64,000 nt of DNA from Mycobacterium sp. E787. Its GTDB lineage: Bacteria; Actinomycetota; Actinomycetes; Mycobacteriales; Mycobacteriaceae. The DNA is taken from the NCBI RefSeq assembly GCF_001668725.1, contig NZ_LZKL01000084.1, positions 62,001 through 126,000 on the forward strand. The letters are read 5' to 3'. The position numbers were made by a program, and so were the translations under genes. Below the pieces are notes generated by a model. That model made no database searches. It saw only the letters and a list, made by a program, of their open reading frames with translations, and was not told the DNA's origin. Shown here piece by piece: positions 17,780 to 26,710 of the stretch (position 1 is its first letter; every line of letters begins with the position of its first letter).

Positions 17780-18033
17780 CAGGCCGGCAACCCACGCTTG
17801 TCGTAGCCGAGAATGTCCTCGGCGGGCCTGGTGTCGAGCACCGGCAACGCCGCGCAACGGCGCCGAATCGCAGCCAGCTCTTCGCGCAACGGGATGGACC
17901 TGCTGTGCCCCGCGACACGGGTGAGTCGTTCCCGCAACGCAACCACCACTGCTTCGGTCAATGTCTCGCCCGTCCGCGCCGCGAGCTCCCTGGCAAGCCG
18001 ATCCGCCTCTTGATCTTTGATGCTCAACGCCAT
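17779..18033 (-). CDS. vapB: VapB-type antitoxin
   Basis: 84-aa antitoxin starting [19 protein letters not shown]. The N-terminal half looks like the strand-helix-helix DNA-binding region of the Rv0623-like VapB group ([18 protein letters not shown]), and the tail [15 protein letters not shown] is the toxin-binding part. It directly precedes vapC with a 1-bp overlap. ATTCT repeats just upstream of the start are the likely autoregulatory site. Confidence 0.92.
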   Translation of the reverse strand: MALSIKDQEADRLARELAARTGETLTEAVVVALRERLTRVAGHSRSIPLREELAAIRRRCAALPVLDTRPAEDILGYDKRGLPA

Positions 18034-18040
18034 GATCTCG

Positions 18041-18065
18041 ATTCTAGACCGAATTCTATATTCTG
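18041..18065. promoter_or_regulatory. Candidate VapBC operator: three ATTCT repeats
   Basis: ATTCTA at 18041 and 18053 and ATTCTG at 18060 are direct repeats in an AT-rich patch 8 bp upstream of vapB. The patch overlaps the last codons of the preceding membrane-protein gene. Autoregulation by the VapBC complex at such repeats is usual. Confidence 0.5.
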
Positions 18066-18559
18066 GGCGACCCCCGAGGGCTTACGTACGGCGGCGAAGC
18101 GCCCGACCGCTTCGCGTGGACAATCAACCGCCGCAGCGGGATTGGCGGCCATGACCGGCCGAAAGGCGGGCCCTGCAGCCGCGCGATCCGCAACGTACCT
18201 GCGATCAGCACCGCCGCAAGCGGCAACTCCCCCAGCCCCGCGGTCAGGGCCGATACCATCAAGTCGCCACGTCTGGCCGTCAGCACGTCGAACCAGGCGT
18301 CGCACACGAGCAGAACTCCCGTCGCGAAGGCGAACAGCGTGAGCAGGGGGTGCTGCAGGAAGCCGAGTACCGCGGTGGCGATCATGAAGGCCAGCAGCAG
18401 AAGGTCGAAGCCGACCCAGGTCAGTTGCCAATGCTGAGCCGGGTAGCTCTGCGGCAGCGTCAACGCCAGAAAGATGGTCCACGGGATCAGCGCGATCGCG
18501 GCGCACAGCGCCAGCCATTCGCGCAGCCGACGGATCTGAACCAGGCGCCGGGATCGCAT
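18056..18559 (-). CDS. Small four-helix membrane protein
   Basis: 167-aa protein with four hydrophobic helices ([71 protein letters not shown]) and a basic tail. It resembles the widespread small actinobacterial membrane proteins with a WFD motif; no function is known to me. ATG at 18559 or the adjacent GTG at 18562 may start it. It lies 65 bp downstream of the MFS gene. Confidence 0.78.
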   Translation of the reverse strand: MRSRRLVQIRRLREWLALCAAIALIPWTIFLALTLPQSYPAQHWQLTWVGFDLLLLAFMIATAVLGFLQHPLLTLFAFATGVLLVCDAWFDVLTARRGDLMVSALTAGLGELPLAAVLIAGTLRIARLQGPPFGRSWPPIPLRRLIVHAKRSGASPPYVSPRGSPRI

Positions 18560-18624
18560 CACCGTGCAATTCAACCAATCGCTGTGCCGCCATGCTCGCC
18601 GGGCGTCGGCGGCGGTGGCGACGT

Positions 18625-20127
18625 CTACCCTGCGTCGTCCGGGGCGTCCGCCGGTTGTTCCTCGTCGTCCTCGCGCTGGGCGTCGGCCACAGTGAGGGGC
18701 AATGCCAGCTCTTCCAGCGGGCGTCGTTCGGCCGCGACGCCGAGCCAGAGCTCGATCAGGCCGGCGACGGCCATCACCGCCGCACCGATGAGGAACGACC
18801 AGACCACCTCGCCGCGCTGTCCGGAGTTGATCAACTGGCCGAACAGCAGGGGGCCGGTGATGCCGCCGATCGCCGTCCCGACCGCGTAGAAGAACGCGAT
18901 CGCCAGCGCCCGGGTCTCCATCGGGAAGATCTCGCTGACGGTCAAATAGGCCGCGCTCGCCCCCGCCGAGGCCAGGAAGAACGCCACCGCGAGCACGGCG
19001 ATGAACGTCCAGGCGCCGCCGGTCCCCGTCACGAACAGCACCGCCAGGATGACGGCCACGACGGCCGATCCGAGGTAGGTCGCGGTGATCATCGGCTTGC
19101 GGCCGACGGTGTCGAACAGGTGCCCGAGCGCCAGCGGGCCGACGAAATTGCTGAGCGCCCAGAGGATGAAGAACAGCGGCACCTTGGCGGACGGCACGCC
19201 GTAGAAGCCACTCAGCAGCGTGCCGAGGTTGAACGTGACCCCGTTGTAGAGGAACGCCTGCCCGGTGAACAACGCCAGCCCCAGCACCGCCCGCCGCGGA
19301 TACAGGGTGAACGCCACCCTGGCAATCTCCCGGAACGAAATCGTCTCGCGCTGACGCACTTTGAGCGGACGACCGGCCGGCTGCGGCAGCGGCTTGACGG
19401 TGTCCCGCTGCACCTCCTGCTCGATTTCGCCGACGACGCGCTCGGCTTCTTCCGCGCGGCCGTGGATGAACAGCCACCGGGGGCTTTCCGGAACGTTGCG
19501 CCGGACGAGCAAGACGAAGATGCCGAAGATCGCGCCGACGCCGAACGCGAGCCGCCAGCCGATGTTGGCCGGGAAGTTCGAGGTGTCCAGCAGGACTAGC
19601 GCGCCGGCCGCGCCCGCGGCCGAACCGAGCCAGTAGGTGCCGTTGATGATCAGGTCCACGCGACCGCGCACGCGGGCGGGGATCAACTCGTCGATCGCCG
19701 AGTTGATCGCGGCGTATTCGCCACCGATGCCGGAGCCGGTGAAGAAGCGGGCAACGAAGAAATACCAAGGCGCAAAGGCGAATGCGGTCGCGACGGTGGC
19801 GATCAGGTACACCGCGAGGGTCAGGATGAACAGGTTGCGCCGGCCGAAGCGGTCCGTCAGGTGGCCGAAGAACAGCGCACCCAGGCAGGCCCCGCCGATG
19901 TAGAAGGCGGCGGCCATCCCGATCTGCGCCGGGGTGAGTCCGAGGCCGCTGCCCTTCTCGGTGAGGCGGGACGACACGTTGCCGACCATGGTGACCTCGA
20001 GCCCGTCGAGGATCCAGACCCCACCGAGACCGATGACGACGCGCCAGTGAAACTTCGACCAGGGCAGCCGGTCCAGCCGTGCCGGCACATGGGTGGTGAT
20101 GGTTCCGGTTTGCACGCCCGCGCTCAT
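18625..20127 (-). CDS. MFS transporter, sugar-porter type
   Basis: 500-aa membrane transporter with twelve predicted helices. The loop motifs DRFGRRNLF after helix 2 and PESPRWLF before the central loop are sugar-porter signatures, and GSGIGGEYAAINSAIDELIP fits the helix 4-5 region of metabolite/H+ symporters. A long charged loop splits the halves, and the C-terminal tail is acidic. The ATG at 20127 has an AGGAGTC ribosome site. The substrate is not predictable; its only close neighbours are osmolyte genes and a small membrane protein. Confidence 0.9.
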   Translation of the reverse strand: MSAGVQTGTITTHVPARLDRLPWSKFHWRVVIGLGGVWILDGLEVTMVGNVSSRLTEKGSGLGLTPAQIGMAAAFYIGGACLGALFFGHLTDRFGRRNLFILTLAVYLIATVATAFAFAPWYFFVARFFTGSGIGGEYAAINSAIDELIPARVRGRVDLIINGTYWLGSAAGAAGALVLLDTSNFPANIGWRLAFGVGAIFGIFVLLVRRNVPESPRWLFIHGRAEEAERVVGEIEQEVQRDTVKPLPQPAGRPLKVRQRETISFREIARVAFTLYPRRAVLGLALFTGQAFLYNGVTFNLGTLLSGFYGVPSAKVPLFFILWALSNFVGPLALGHLFDTVGRKPMITATYLGSAVVAVILAVLFVTGTGGAWTFIAVLAVAFFLASAGASAAYLTVSEIFPMETRALAIAFFYAVGTAIGGITGPLLFGQLINSGQRGEVVWSFLIGAAVMAVAGLIELWLGVAAERRPLEELALPLTVADAQREDDEEQPADAPDDAG

Positions 20128-20181
20128 CTGACTCCTATCTGGGTGAGCACAGAATTACCCACCCACGCGGTACGGCAAGCC

Positions 20182-21972
20182 TCAATCCCGGTCCGGGCGC
20201 GACTCCTCGGGGGTCCAGGCCGGTGGCTGGCCGGGCTGACCCGGGAAAAGGTAGTCGATGAAAGCCGCGGCGGTGGGTTGGGGTTCGTGGTTGGCCAGCC
20301 CGGGTCGCTCGTTGGCTTCGATGAAGGCGTACTCGGCGCCGGTCACGTCGGGGACGAGCAGGTCGATGCCCGTCACCGGGATGCCGATCGCCTCGGCCGC
20401 GGCCACCGCCACGCGACACAGTTCCTGGTTGACCACCGCGGTGACGTCGTGAATGGTGCCGCCCTGGTGCAGGTTCGCGGTGCGCCGGACGCGGAGCCGG
20501 GTTCCCTGGGGCAGCACGTCATCCAGCGTCCAGCCGGCCTCGGCGACCGTCGCCTCGGTGAGATCGTCGATCGGGATCTTGGACTCGCCACCGGTGGCCG
20601 CGGAACGCCGCCGGCTTTCGGCGGCGATCAGGTCCCGGATGCTGTGCTCCCCCGTGCCGATGATCTCGGGCGGCAACCGCAGCGCGGCGGCCACCACCCG
20701 GCCGTCGATCACCACGAGCCGAAGGTCGTCGCCGGCCACCCGCTCCTCGATCAACACCTCCGGGTAGTGCTGCCGCGCCCGCGCGACGGCCGCGGCCAGC
20801 TCGTCGGGCCCCTTTTCGGCGGGTATGCCCACGGTGATGCCCTTGCCCTGCTCCCCGCGGGTCGGTTTGACGACGACCTCCCCGACCTCCTGCAGGAATG
20901 CGTAGTCGCCATCGTCGAAGGTGGCCAGGCGGGCGCGCGGGACGGTGATGCCCGCCTCGGAGACCAGCCGGCGCGTCAAACGCTTGTCGTCGCAACGGCA
21001 CATCGCGACCGCCGAGGTGAACTCGGACAGCGATTCGCGGGTGATCACGCTGCGACCGCCGTGGGTGAGCCGCATCTCCCCGGTCTCGGCGTCGAGGACC
21101 TCGACCCAGATCCCACGGCGCATCGCCTCGTCGGCGATGATCCGGGCGTAGGGGTTGAGATCCTCGACCGTTTCCGGCGGTGACGTGAACAAGGGCTCGT
21201 TGATCGCGTTCTTCCGCTTGATCGCCAGCACCGGAACGCGGACGAAGCCCAGCTTTTCGTAGAGGCCGATGGCAGCGGCGTTGTCGTGCGCCACCGACAG
21301 ATCCATGTAGGCGCGGCCGGCGCGGCGGAAGTGGTCGGCCAGCGCCCGGGTCAGCGCCTCGCCCACCCCGGGCAGCGCCGCGGCGGGATCGACGGCCAGG
21401 GTCCACAAACTCGACCCTTCCTCCGGATCGGAGAAGAGCAACTCGTGGTCGACGCCGGTCACCGTGCCCACCACCGCGCCGTCGTCGTCGCGCACGGCGA
21501 CCAGGTACGTCACTGCCTCCGCGTGCAGATGGTTGTCCCAGATCGTCTCGACCGGCGCCGGCACCATGCCGCAGCGCACAAAAACCCGGTTCATCGCGTC
21601 GGCGTCGGCCGGGTCGTTGAGGGTGCGCACCGTGACGCCGATCGGCGTCGGCACCGACTCTTCATCGTCCGGGTGGAAGCGCAGTCGATAGGTGTGGCTG
21701 GGGTCGATGAACAGCTCGGTCGGCGCACCGGCGACCACCACATGGGACTCGCGCGCGTAGATGCAGATGTCGCGCCGGCCCGGCACCTCCCGCCGCAGCG
21801 TCTCGGCCAGGGTGTCCGCATCCGCGAAGGTCTGGCCGAAAATGAGCCTGCCCCAACCCATTTCGAGCTCGACGTCCTTGGCCATCGCGTCGACCAGCTC
21901 GGGCGGCGACGCGTCGTGCAGGCCCATGGTGATGGCCTCGGTGTGGTCGTCGGAGGGGTCGACGGCGGTCAC
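20182..21972 (-). CDS. ngg: N-acetylglutaminylglutamine synthetase
   Basis: 596-aa two-domain enzyme. The N-terminal ~300 residues carry a GNAT-type acetyltransferase domain (AVAHDNAAAIGLYEKLGFVR); the C-terminal half is an ATP-grasp ligase (VVVKPTRGEQGKGITVGI, EYAFIEANERPGLANH). This matches the synthetase that makes N-acetylglutaminylglutamine, the precursor of the osmolyte NAGGN. The GTG at 21972 overlaps the stop of the amidotransferase gene by 4 bp (GTGA), so the two form one coupled unit. Confidence 0.9.
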   Translation of the reverse strand: MTAVDPSDDHTEAITMGLHDASPPELVDAMAKDVELEMGWGRLIFGQTFADADTLAETLRREVPGRRDICIYARESHVVVAGAPTELFIDPSHTYRLRFHPDDEESVPTPIGVTVRTLNDPADADAMNRVFVRCGMVPAPVETIWDNHLHAEAVTYLVAVRDDDGAVVGTVTGVDHELLFSDPEEGSSLWTLAVDPAAALPGVGEALTRALADHFRRAGRAYMDLSVAHDNAAAIGLYEKLGFVRVPVLAIKRKNAINEPLFTSPPETVEDLNPYARIIADEAMRRGIWVEVLDAETGEMRLTHGGRSVITRESLSEFTSAVAMCRCDDKRLTRRLVSEAGITVPRARLATFDDGDYAFLQEVGEVVVKPTRGEQGKGITVGIPAEKGPDELAAAVARARQHYPEVLIEERVAGDDLRLVVIDGRVVAAALRLPPEIIGTGEHSIRDLIAAESRRRSAATGGESKIPIDDLTEATVAEAGWTLDDVLPQGTRLRVRRTANLHQGGTIHDVTAVVNQELCRVAVAAAEAIGIPVTGIDLLVPDVTGAEYAFIEANERPGLANHEPQPTAAAFIDYLFPGQPGQPPAWTPEESRPDRD

Positions 21973-23774
21973 GCGGCCTGCCCGGTCACGCCGTGACGCT
22001 GCAACCACAGCTCCAGCAGGGCGATCTGCCAGAGCTCGTTGCCGCGCAGGGGGGTGAGCTTGCCGTTCGGGTCCGCCAGCAGGGCGTCGACGGCTTCGGC
22101 GTTGAACAGCCCGCGCTCCTTGGCCACCGGCGCGTAGAGGGCGTCGCGAACCAGATCGAGGTAAGGCCCCTCGAGGTGGGTCAGCGCGGGCACCGGGAAG
22201 TAGCCCTTGGGCCGGTCGATGACCTCCGCGGGAATCACCCGTCGCGCAGCCTGTTTCAGCACGCCCTTGCCCTCGTGGGCGATCTTCAACTCCGGCGGGC
22301 AGCTCGCCGCCAGCTCGACCAGCTCGTGGTCGAGGAAGGGCACCCGCCCCTCCAGCCCCCAGGCCATCGTCATGTTGTCCACCCGCTTCACCGGGTCGTC
22401 GACGAGCATCACCGTGGTGTCCAGCCGAAGCGCGCGGTCGATGCCCGTTTCGGCGCCGGCGCGCGCGAAGTGCTCGGCCACGAAGCGCCGGCTGGGGTCG
22501 CCGTCGGCGAAGTACGCCGGACCGACCAGGCCCGCCAGCTCCGCCGAATCGCGATCGAAGAAGGCGCCGCGGTACTCGGCGACTGCCCCCTGCAGCGTCG
22601 CGGCCGCCGGGGAACCCATCGGCGGGTACCAGTGGTAGCCGGCGAACACCTCGTCGGCGCCCTGGCCCGACTGCACCACCTTGACGTGCCGCGCGACCTC
22701 CTGGCTGAGCAGGTAGAAGGCCACGCAGTCGTGGCTGACCATCGGCTCGCTCATCGCGCCGATCGCGCCGTCGAGGGCGGGCAGCATCCGGTCGGTGCCG
22801 ATGCGGATCTGGTGGTGGTCGGTGTCGAACCGTTCGGCGATGATGTCCGACCATTGGAACTCGTCACCCCGCACGCCACCGGCCGACTCGAAGCCGATGG
22901 AGAAGGTCGACAGCCCGTGCTGACCGGCCTCGGCGAGCAGCCCGACGATCAGGCTGGAGTCGACGCCGCCGGAGAGCAGGCAGCCGACCGGCACGTCGGC
23001 GACGAGCCGGCGCTCGACCGCGACCCGCAGTGCGGACAGCACCGCGTCCTCCCAGTCGCGCTCGGACCAGTCGGCGCGGTCGTCTCGCCGGGTGAAGTCG
23101 GGCGTCCAGTAGGTGGTGGTGGCGCGCCTGCCGTCGGGCTCGATGGCGACGAGCGAGCCGGGCGGGACCTTGCGCACCCCGCGCAGGATCGTCAGCGGCG
23201 CCGGCACCACGGAGTGGAATGTCATGTAGTGGTGCAGCGCGACCGGGTCGATCCGGGTGTCCACGCCGCCGCCGGCCAGCAGGGCCGGCAGGGCTGAGGC
23301 GAACCGGACCCGCTGCGCGTCCTCGGTGAGGTACAGCGGTTTGATGCCGAGCCGGTCGCGCCCCAGCAGCACCCGGCCGCTGTCCCGTTCGACGATGGCG
23401 AAGGCGAACATCCCGTGCAGGTGGCTGACGAAGTCGTCGCCCCAGCGGTGATAGGCCTTCAGCAGGACCTCGGTGTCGCTGTGCGAGAAAAACCGGTAGC
23501 CGTGCCCGGTGAGCTCGCGCCGCAGCTCCTTGTAGTTGTAGATGCAGCCGTTCCACGCGATCGTCAGGCCGAGTTCCGCGTCGACCATCGGCTGGGCGCC
23601 GGCTTCGGTCAGGTCGATGATTTTGAGGCGGCGATGGCCGAGGGCGGCCCGGCCCTGTGACCAGGCCCCCGCCGCGTCCGGGCCCCTGGGCGCCATCACG
23701 GCGGCCATCGCCGATACCGCCGCTAGATCGGGGACCCGGCCGTCGAGTCGAACCTCACCGGTGAGTCCACACAC
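21969..23774 (-). CDS. asnO: Asparagine-synthase-like N-acetylglutaminylglutamine amidotransferase
   Basis: 601-aa class II glutamine amidotransferase with an asparagine-synthase C-terminal domain (SGGVDSSLI PP-loop). It should amidate N-acetylglutaminylglutamine to the osmoprotectant NAGGN. The start is GTG 23774 because Cys2 (MCGLTGEV) must become the N-terminal nucleophile. The purine-rich AAAGGAG upstream directly abuts this GTG, so it is not at normal ribosome-site spacing. It is divergent from the cdsA-like gene and coupled to ngg. Confidence 0.9.
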   Translation of the reverse strand: MCGLTGEVRLDGRVPDLAAVSAMAAVMAPRGPDAAGAWSQGRAALGHRRLKIIDLTEAGAQPMVDAELGLTIAWNGCIYNYKELRRELTGHGYRFFSHSDTEVLLKAYHRWGDDFVSHLHGMFAFAIVERDSGRVLLGRDRLGIKPLYLTEDAQRVRFASALPALLAGGGVDTRIDPVALHHYMTFHSVVPAPLTILRGVRKVPPGSLVAIEPDGRRATTTYWTPDFTRRDDRADWSERDWEDAVLSALRVAVERRLVADVPVGCLLSGGVDSSLIVGLLAEAGQHGLSTFSIGFESAGGVRGDEFQWSDIIAERFDTDHHQIRIGTDRMLPALDGAIGAMSEPMVSHDCVAFYLLSQEVARHVKVVQSGQGADEVFAGYHWYPPMGSPAAATLQGAVAEYRGAFFDRDSAELAGLVGPAYFADGDPSRRFVAEHFARAGAETGIDRALRLDTTVMLVDDPVKRVDNMTMAWGLEGRVPFLDHELVELAASCPPELKIAHEGKGVLKQAARRVIPAEVIDRPKGYFPVPALTHLEGPYLDLVRDALYAPVAKERGLFNAEAVDALLADPNGKLTPLRGNELWQIALLELWLQRHGVTGQAA

Positions 23775-23991
23775 TCCTTTGACCCTACCGGGACGCGTTC
23801 TGGCTCGTACAGTGCGGCCAAGGCGATGGGTAGCCAACGCCGACCCGGTTCTGCCGTTTTCGTTTCCCGGATAGGGCCGCACCGCTTATCGTTTCCTGGA
23901 CCACAGTTTGCTGGGAGGCTGATGTGGACGGGACGCCGTTCGGCCGGTACCGCTCGACCGCTCCGCTCCACCGACACGCCTGGCCGCGCTG

Positions 23992-24897
23992 ATGCTCACC
24001 GGCGACTCGCTGCGGATCCTGCAATGGGATCGGCGGATGCCGCTCAACTTCGACCTCGGTCCGCTGCACGTGCACCTGTACGCGCGATCGGTGTTCTTCA
24101 TGTGGGTCACCGTGGTGATCCTGCTGGTCGCCGGCGTCGCGGTGTTCGCGTCGCGCAGGCGGGAGCTGATCCGGCGTTGGACGACGTGGGTGATGATCGC
24201 CCCGGTGGTCGGCATCCCGATCTGGATCGGCCGGGGAACCACCGCCGCGCTGGCCGCCGCGCTGGCCGTGGTGGCGGTGTTCGAGTATGCGCGGTTGGTC
24301 AAGCTCGGTAAGGTCGACACCTATCTGCTGCTGGGCCTGGCGGTGCTGTATCCGCTCGCGGCGTGGCTGCACCCGCCGCTGCTGCGCCTGGCGCCGATCG
24401 TCGTGCTGGCGTGCGCCCTGCCGTCGGTGTTCGGCGGCGACGTCGAGAACGGCAGCAGGCGCACCACGTTCACCGCGTTCGGTTCGGTGTGGATCTGCTG
24501 GTCTCTGGCGCACCTGGTGACGCTGTGGTCGGACGCCTACCTGGTGTGCTTCGCGGCGGCGGCCACCGACGTCGCGGCCTGGTGCGGCGGCAAGGGGCTG
24601 CGGTTCTTCGGGTGGGCCCGAAAGCCCTTGTCCCCCTTGAGCCCGAACAAGACGGTCGGCGGCCTGGTCGGCGCGGTCGTCGGTGCGTTTCTCGTGTTGA
24701 TGCTGCTGGGAACGGTCACCGTCGGACTGTGGGTCGCGGTGGCGTTCGGCGGCGTGCTCGGGGACCTGGTCGAGTCGATGGTCAAGCGGCAGGCCCAGGT
24801 CAAAGACGCGGGCACGTGGTTGCCCGGCTTCGGCGGCCTGCTCGACCGGATCGACTCGTTACTGCTGGTTCTCCCGCTGGCGTATCTGCTGGCTTAG
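23992..24897 (+). CDS. Phosphatidate cytidylyltransferase-like protein
   Basis: 301-aa integral membrane protein with about eight helices. The C-terminal signature SMVKRQAQVKDAGTWLPGFG followed by GLLDRIDSLL is the CDP-diglyceride synthase motif, so it should make CDP-diacylglycerol from phosphatidate and CTP. It is probably not the housekeeping cdsA because it sits apart from frr/pyrH and next to an acyltransferase and a CDP-alcohol phosphotransferase on the opposite strand. Convergent with the acyltransferase, 7 bp apart. Confidence 0.9.
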   Translation: MLTGDSLRILQWDRRMPLNFDLGPLHVHLYARSVFFMWVTVVILLVAGVAVFASRRRELIRRWTTWVMIAPVVGIPIWIGRGTTAALAAALAVVAVFEYARLVKLGKVDTYLLLGLAVLYPLAAWLHPPLLRLAPIVVLACALPSVFGGDVENGSRRTTFTAFGSVWICWSLAHLVTLWSDAYLVCFAAAATDVAAWCGGKGLRFFGWARKPLSPLSPNKTVGGLVGAVVGAFLVLMLLGTVTVGLWVAVAFGGVLGDLVESMVKRQAQVKDAGTWLPGFGGLLDRIDSLLLVLPLAYLLA

Positions 24898-24904
24898 GGG
24901 CCGC

Positions 24905-25540
24905 TCATGCCGCGGCCGCCAGCCGCAGCGGCTGCGACGCCGAGCCGTCCCGCAGCGCCATCACCTGCGCCCGCAGCTCCGACGCCGACGTGCCGGCCGG
25001 GTCAACCGGGTCGCCGATGTGGACCCGCATGGCCGCGTGGGAGATGAAGCCGGCGCCCTTGGGGAGCACCTCGGCGGTGCCCAGCACGGCGACCGGAACG
25101 AGCGGGACGCCGCAATCACGCGCCAAGCGCAGCGCGCCGGAACGGAATTCGCCGACGGTCCCGTCCGTCGAGCGGGTGCCCTCCGGGTAGATGACGACGG
25201 TGCGCCCGGCCTCGAGCGCCGGACGCGCGGCGGCCAGCAACTGGGCGTAGGTGTCGGAGCCGGATCGCCGCACCGGCAGCACGCCGATCAGCGAGGACGC
25301 CACGAAACGGCGCACCGGCACGTCGAACCAGTAGTCCGCCGCCGCGGCGAACACCGGCTGGGCGCCGGCGGGCAGCGCGGCCAGCAGCACCGCGGTGTCG
25401 GCGTGCGACGAGTGGTTGGCCACCACCACGCAGCCACCCGACACGCGCCACCGCCCGGTGACGGTCAGCCCGCCGGAGACGGCGCACACCGCCCGCCACA
25501 GCCGGTGGCGCAGCACGCCGGTGATCCGGGTCGCGGTCAT
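24905..25540 (-). CDS. PlsC-type acyltransferase
   Basis: 211-aa 1-acylglycerol-3-phosphate acyltransferase-like protein. NHSSHADT supplies the HX4D catalytic motif and YPEGTRS the substrate-binding motif. The ATG at 25540 overlaps the upstream CDP-alcohol gene stop by 4 bp, so they are coupled. With the opposite-strand cytidylyltransferase it makes a small phospholipid-assembly cluster. Confidence 0.9.
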   Translation of the reverse strand: MTATRITGVLRHRLWRAVCAVSGGLTVTGRWRVSGGCVVVANHSSHADTAVLLAALPAGAQPVFAAAADYWFDVPVRRFVASSLIGVLPVRRSGSDTYAQLLAAARPALEAGRTVVIYPEGTRSTDGTVGEFRSGALRLARDCGVPLVPVAVLGTAEVLPKGAGFISHAAMRVHIGDPVDPAGTSASELRAQVMALRDGSASQPLRLAAAA

Positions 25541-26385
25541 GACGCCGGCACCTCGCCGTCGCGCTTGGCCGTCAGCTCACGGTGCGCCGCCCGCAGCCGC
25601 AGCGCGGCGGTGATCAGCGAACCGTTCACCAGCTGGGTGCAGACCACGGGCAGGATGACCGGGAACGCGGTGGCCAGCAACACGAACACGCAGCGTTCGG
25701 TCTTGCCGAGCGGTCCGCCGTTGCGCCGCGGCGCTCCGGCCGCCGCGCCGGCCAGCGACGCGAAGGTCGGCAGCGTCGCGGCCAGCGCGGCCACCAGCAC
25801 CATGAGCACCGGCCAGGACAAGAAATGCAGCCCGGGCCCGCGCTGCCGCGCCGCCCACACCGCCAGGCCGGCGAAAGTCAGCAGGTCCGAGGCCCGGTCA
25901 CCGATTTCGTTGACGACGAATCCCCATGGCCGGCTCACGCCGCGGGCGCGAGCGACCGCACCGTCGAGATTGGCCCCGGCCAGCCGCAGCGCGAGGAACA
26001 GGGCCGCCAGCGGCCACCATCCCAGCGCGACCGTAACGCCTGCCGCGCCCGCCGCCACGACCCCGCCCGCGGTGAACACATCCGGCGAGATGCGCCGGGC
26101 GACGGCGACGTTCACGATCGGTGTCAGCCGGCGGGTGTACCACGGCTTCAGCGCGTAGAGGCCCTGCCATTTCCGGGGAGCGCGTTCGAGCGCTGCCGTG
26201 GGCCGCGGGACCACCGCGGTGGTGAGGACATTGACGCGGGGAAGCGTGGCCGTGTCCGTCGACCCGAGCGCCCGCGATCCCGTCGTACAGCAACCGCGGT
26301 GGGCGATGCGGGGCTCGCTCGCGGCGGTCAGCGTGCTGACGGTCCGCGTGCGCAGCGTCGGCGCGTTGTCGAGGTCGGCGGTCAC
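25537..26385 (-). CDS. CDP-alcohol phosphatidyltransferase-like protein with altered motif
   Basis: 282-aa membrane protein of the CDP-alcohol phosphotransferase fold, with an unusual ~80-residue N-terminal extension before the first helix. The family motif D-x2-DG-x2-AR-x8-G-x3-D-x3-D is present in outline, but the first Asp is Ala138 and the third is Asn159; Asp141, Gly142, Ala145-Arg146, Gly155 and Asp163 remain. The GTG start at 26385 has a GAGAGGAA ribosome site. It is coupled to the PlsC-type gene. Loss of two metal-ligand Asp residues makes normal catalysis doubtful. Confidence 0.8.
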   Translation of the reverse strand: MTADLDNAPTLRTRTVSTLTAASEPRIAHRGCCTTGSRALGSTDTATLPRVNVLTTAVVPRPTAALERAPRKWQGLYALKPWYTRRLTPIVNVAVARRISPDVFTAGGVVAAGAAGVTVALGWWPLAALFLALRLAGANLDGAVARARGVSRPWGFVVNEIGDRASDLLTFAGLAVWAARQRGPGLHFLSWPVLMVLVAALAATLPTFASLAGAAAGAPRRNGGPLGKTERCVFVLLATAFPVILPVVCTQLVNGSLITAALRLRAAHRELTAKRDGEVPAS

Positions 26386-26710
26386 GGGGAGTTTCCTCTC
26401 GATGAATGGTCTGTGGTTGTGTGCCAGTCGACCCGGTTCGCTCGGCTACCGGTCCCAACATCTCGGACCACGGACGCGCGGTGGGCCGCTCGCATCGGTA
26501 AGAGCCACCGCTCCCCCGCGGTCGGACACTTTCTTGCGGAACGGTCGCTGTGACCGGCAGCACAAACGGTGCTCCCCGCCGCTTGCCGCTTGATCGCGAA
26601 GTTCTTGCGGAATTCTTGCGGCCGCTCGGCGAGAGGAATGTCTGGATTTCAGCTAGCGTTCAACCAGGTCGTTCTTGACTCGCACCCGTTTCACCCGCAT
26701 CGAAGGACGC
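26386..26710. other. 325-bp gap between divergent genes
   Basis: No convincing gene is seen. It holds the direct repeat at 26602-26621, a related TTCTTGCGG unit at 26531-26539, and the probable promoters of the CDP-alcohol gene and the first DUF732 gene. No terminator is evident. Confidence 0.6.
26602..26621. repeat. 11-bp-period direct repeat TTCTTGCGG-AA-TTCTTGCGG (copy B)
   Basis: Two perfect TTCTTGCGG units start at 26602 and 26613, with a third single unit at 26531. The site is about 90 bp before the DUF732 start and matches the site at 14159-14177, including the preceding GAAGT and the AATT core. Confidence 0.55.

Noticed and set aside
18056..19768. 570-codon minus-strand frame
   Set aside because: Only the last 167 codons (from 18559) look like protein; the rest is the MFS gene in a wrong frame.
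22207..23297. Long plus-strand frames opposite asnO
   Set aside because: His/Gln/Arg-rich shadow translations of a clear amidotransferase gene.
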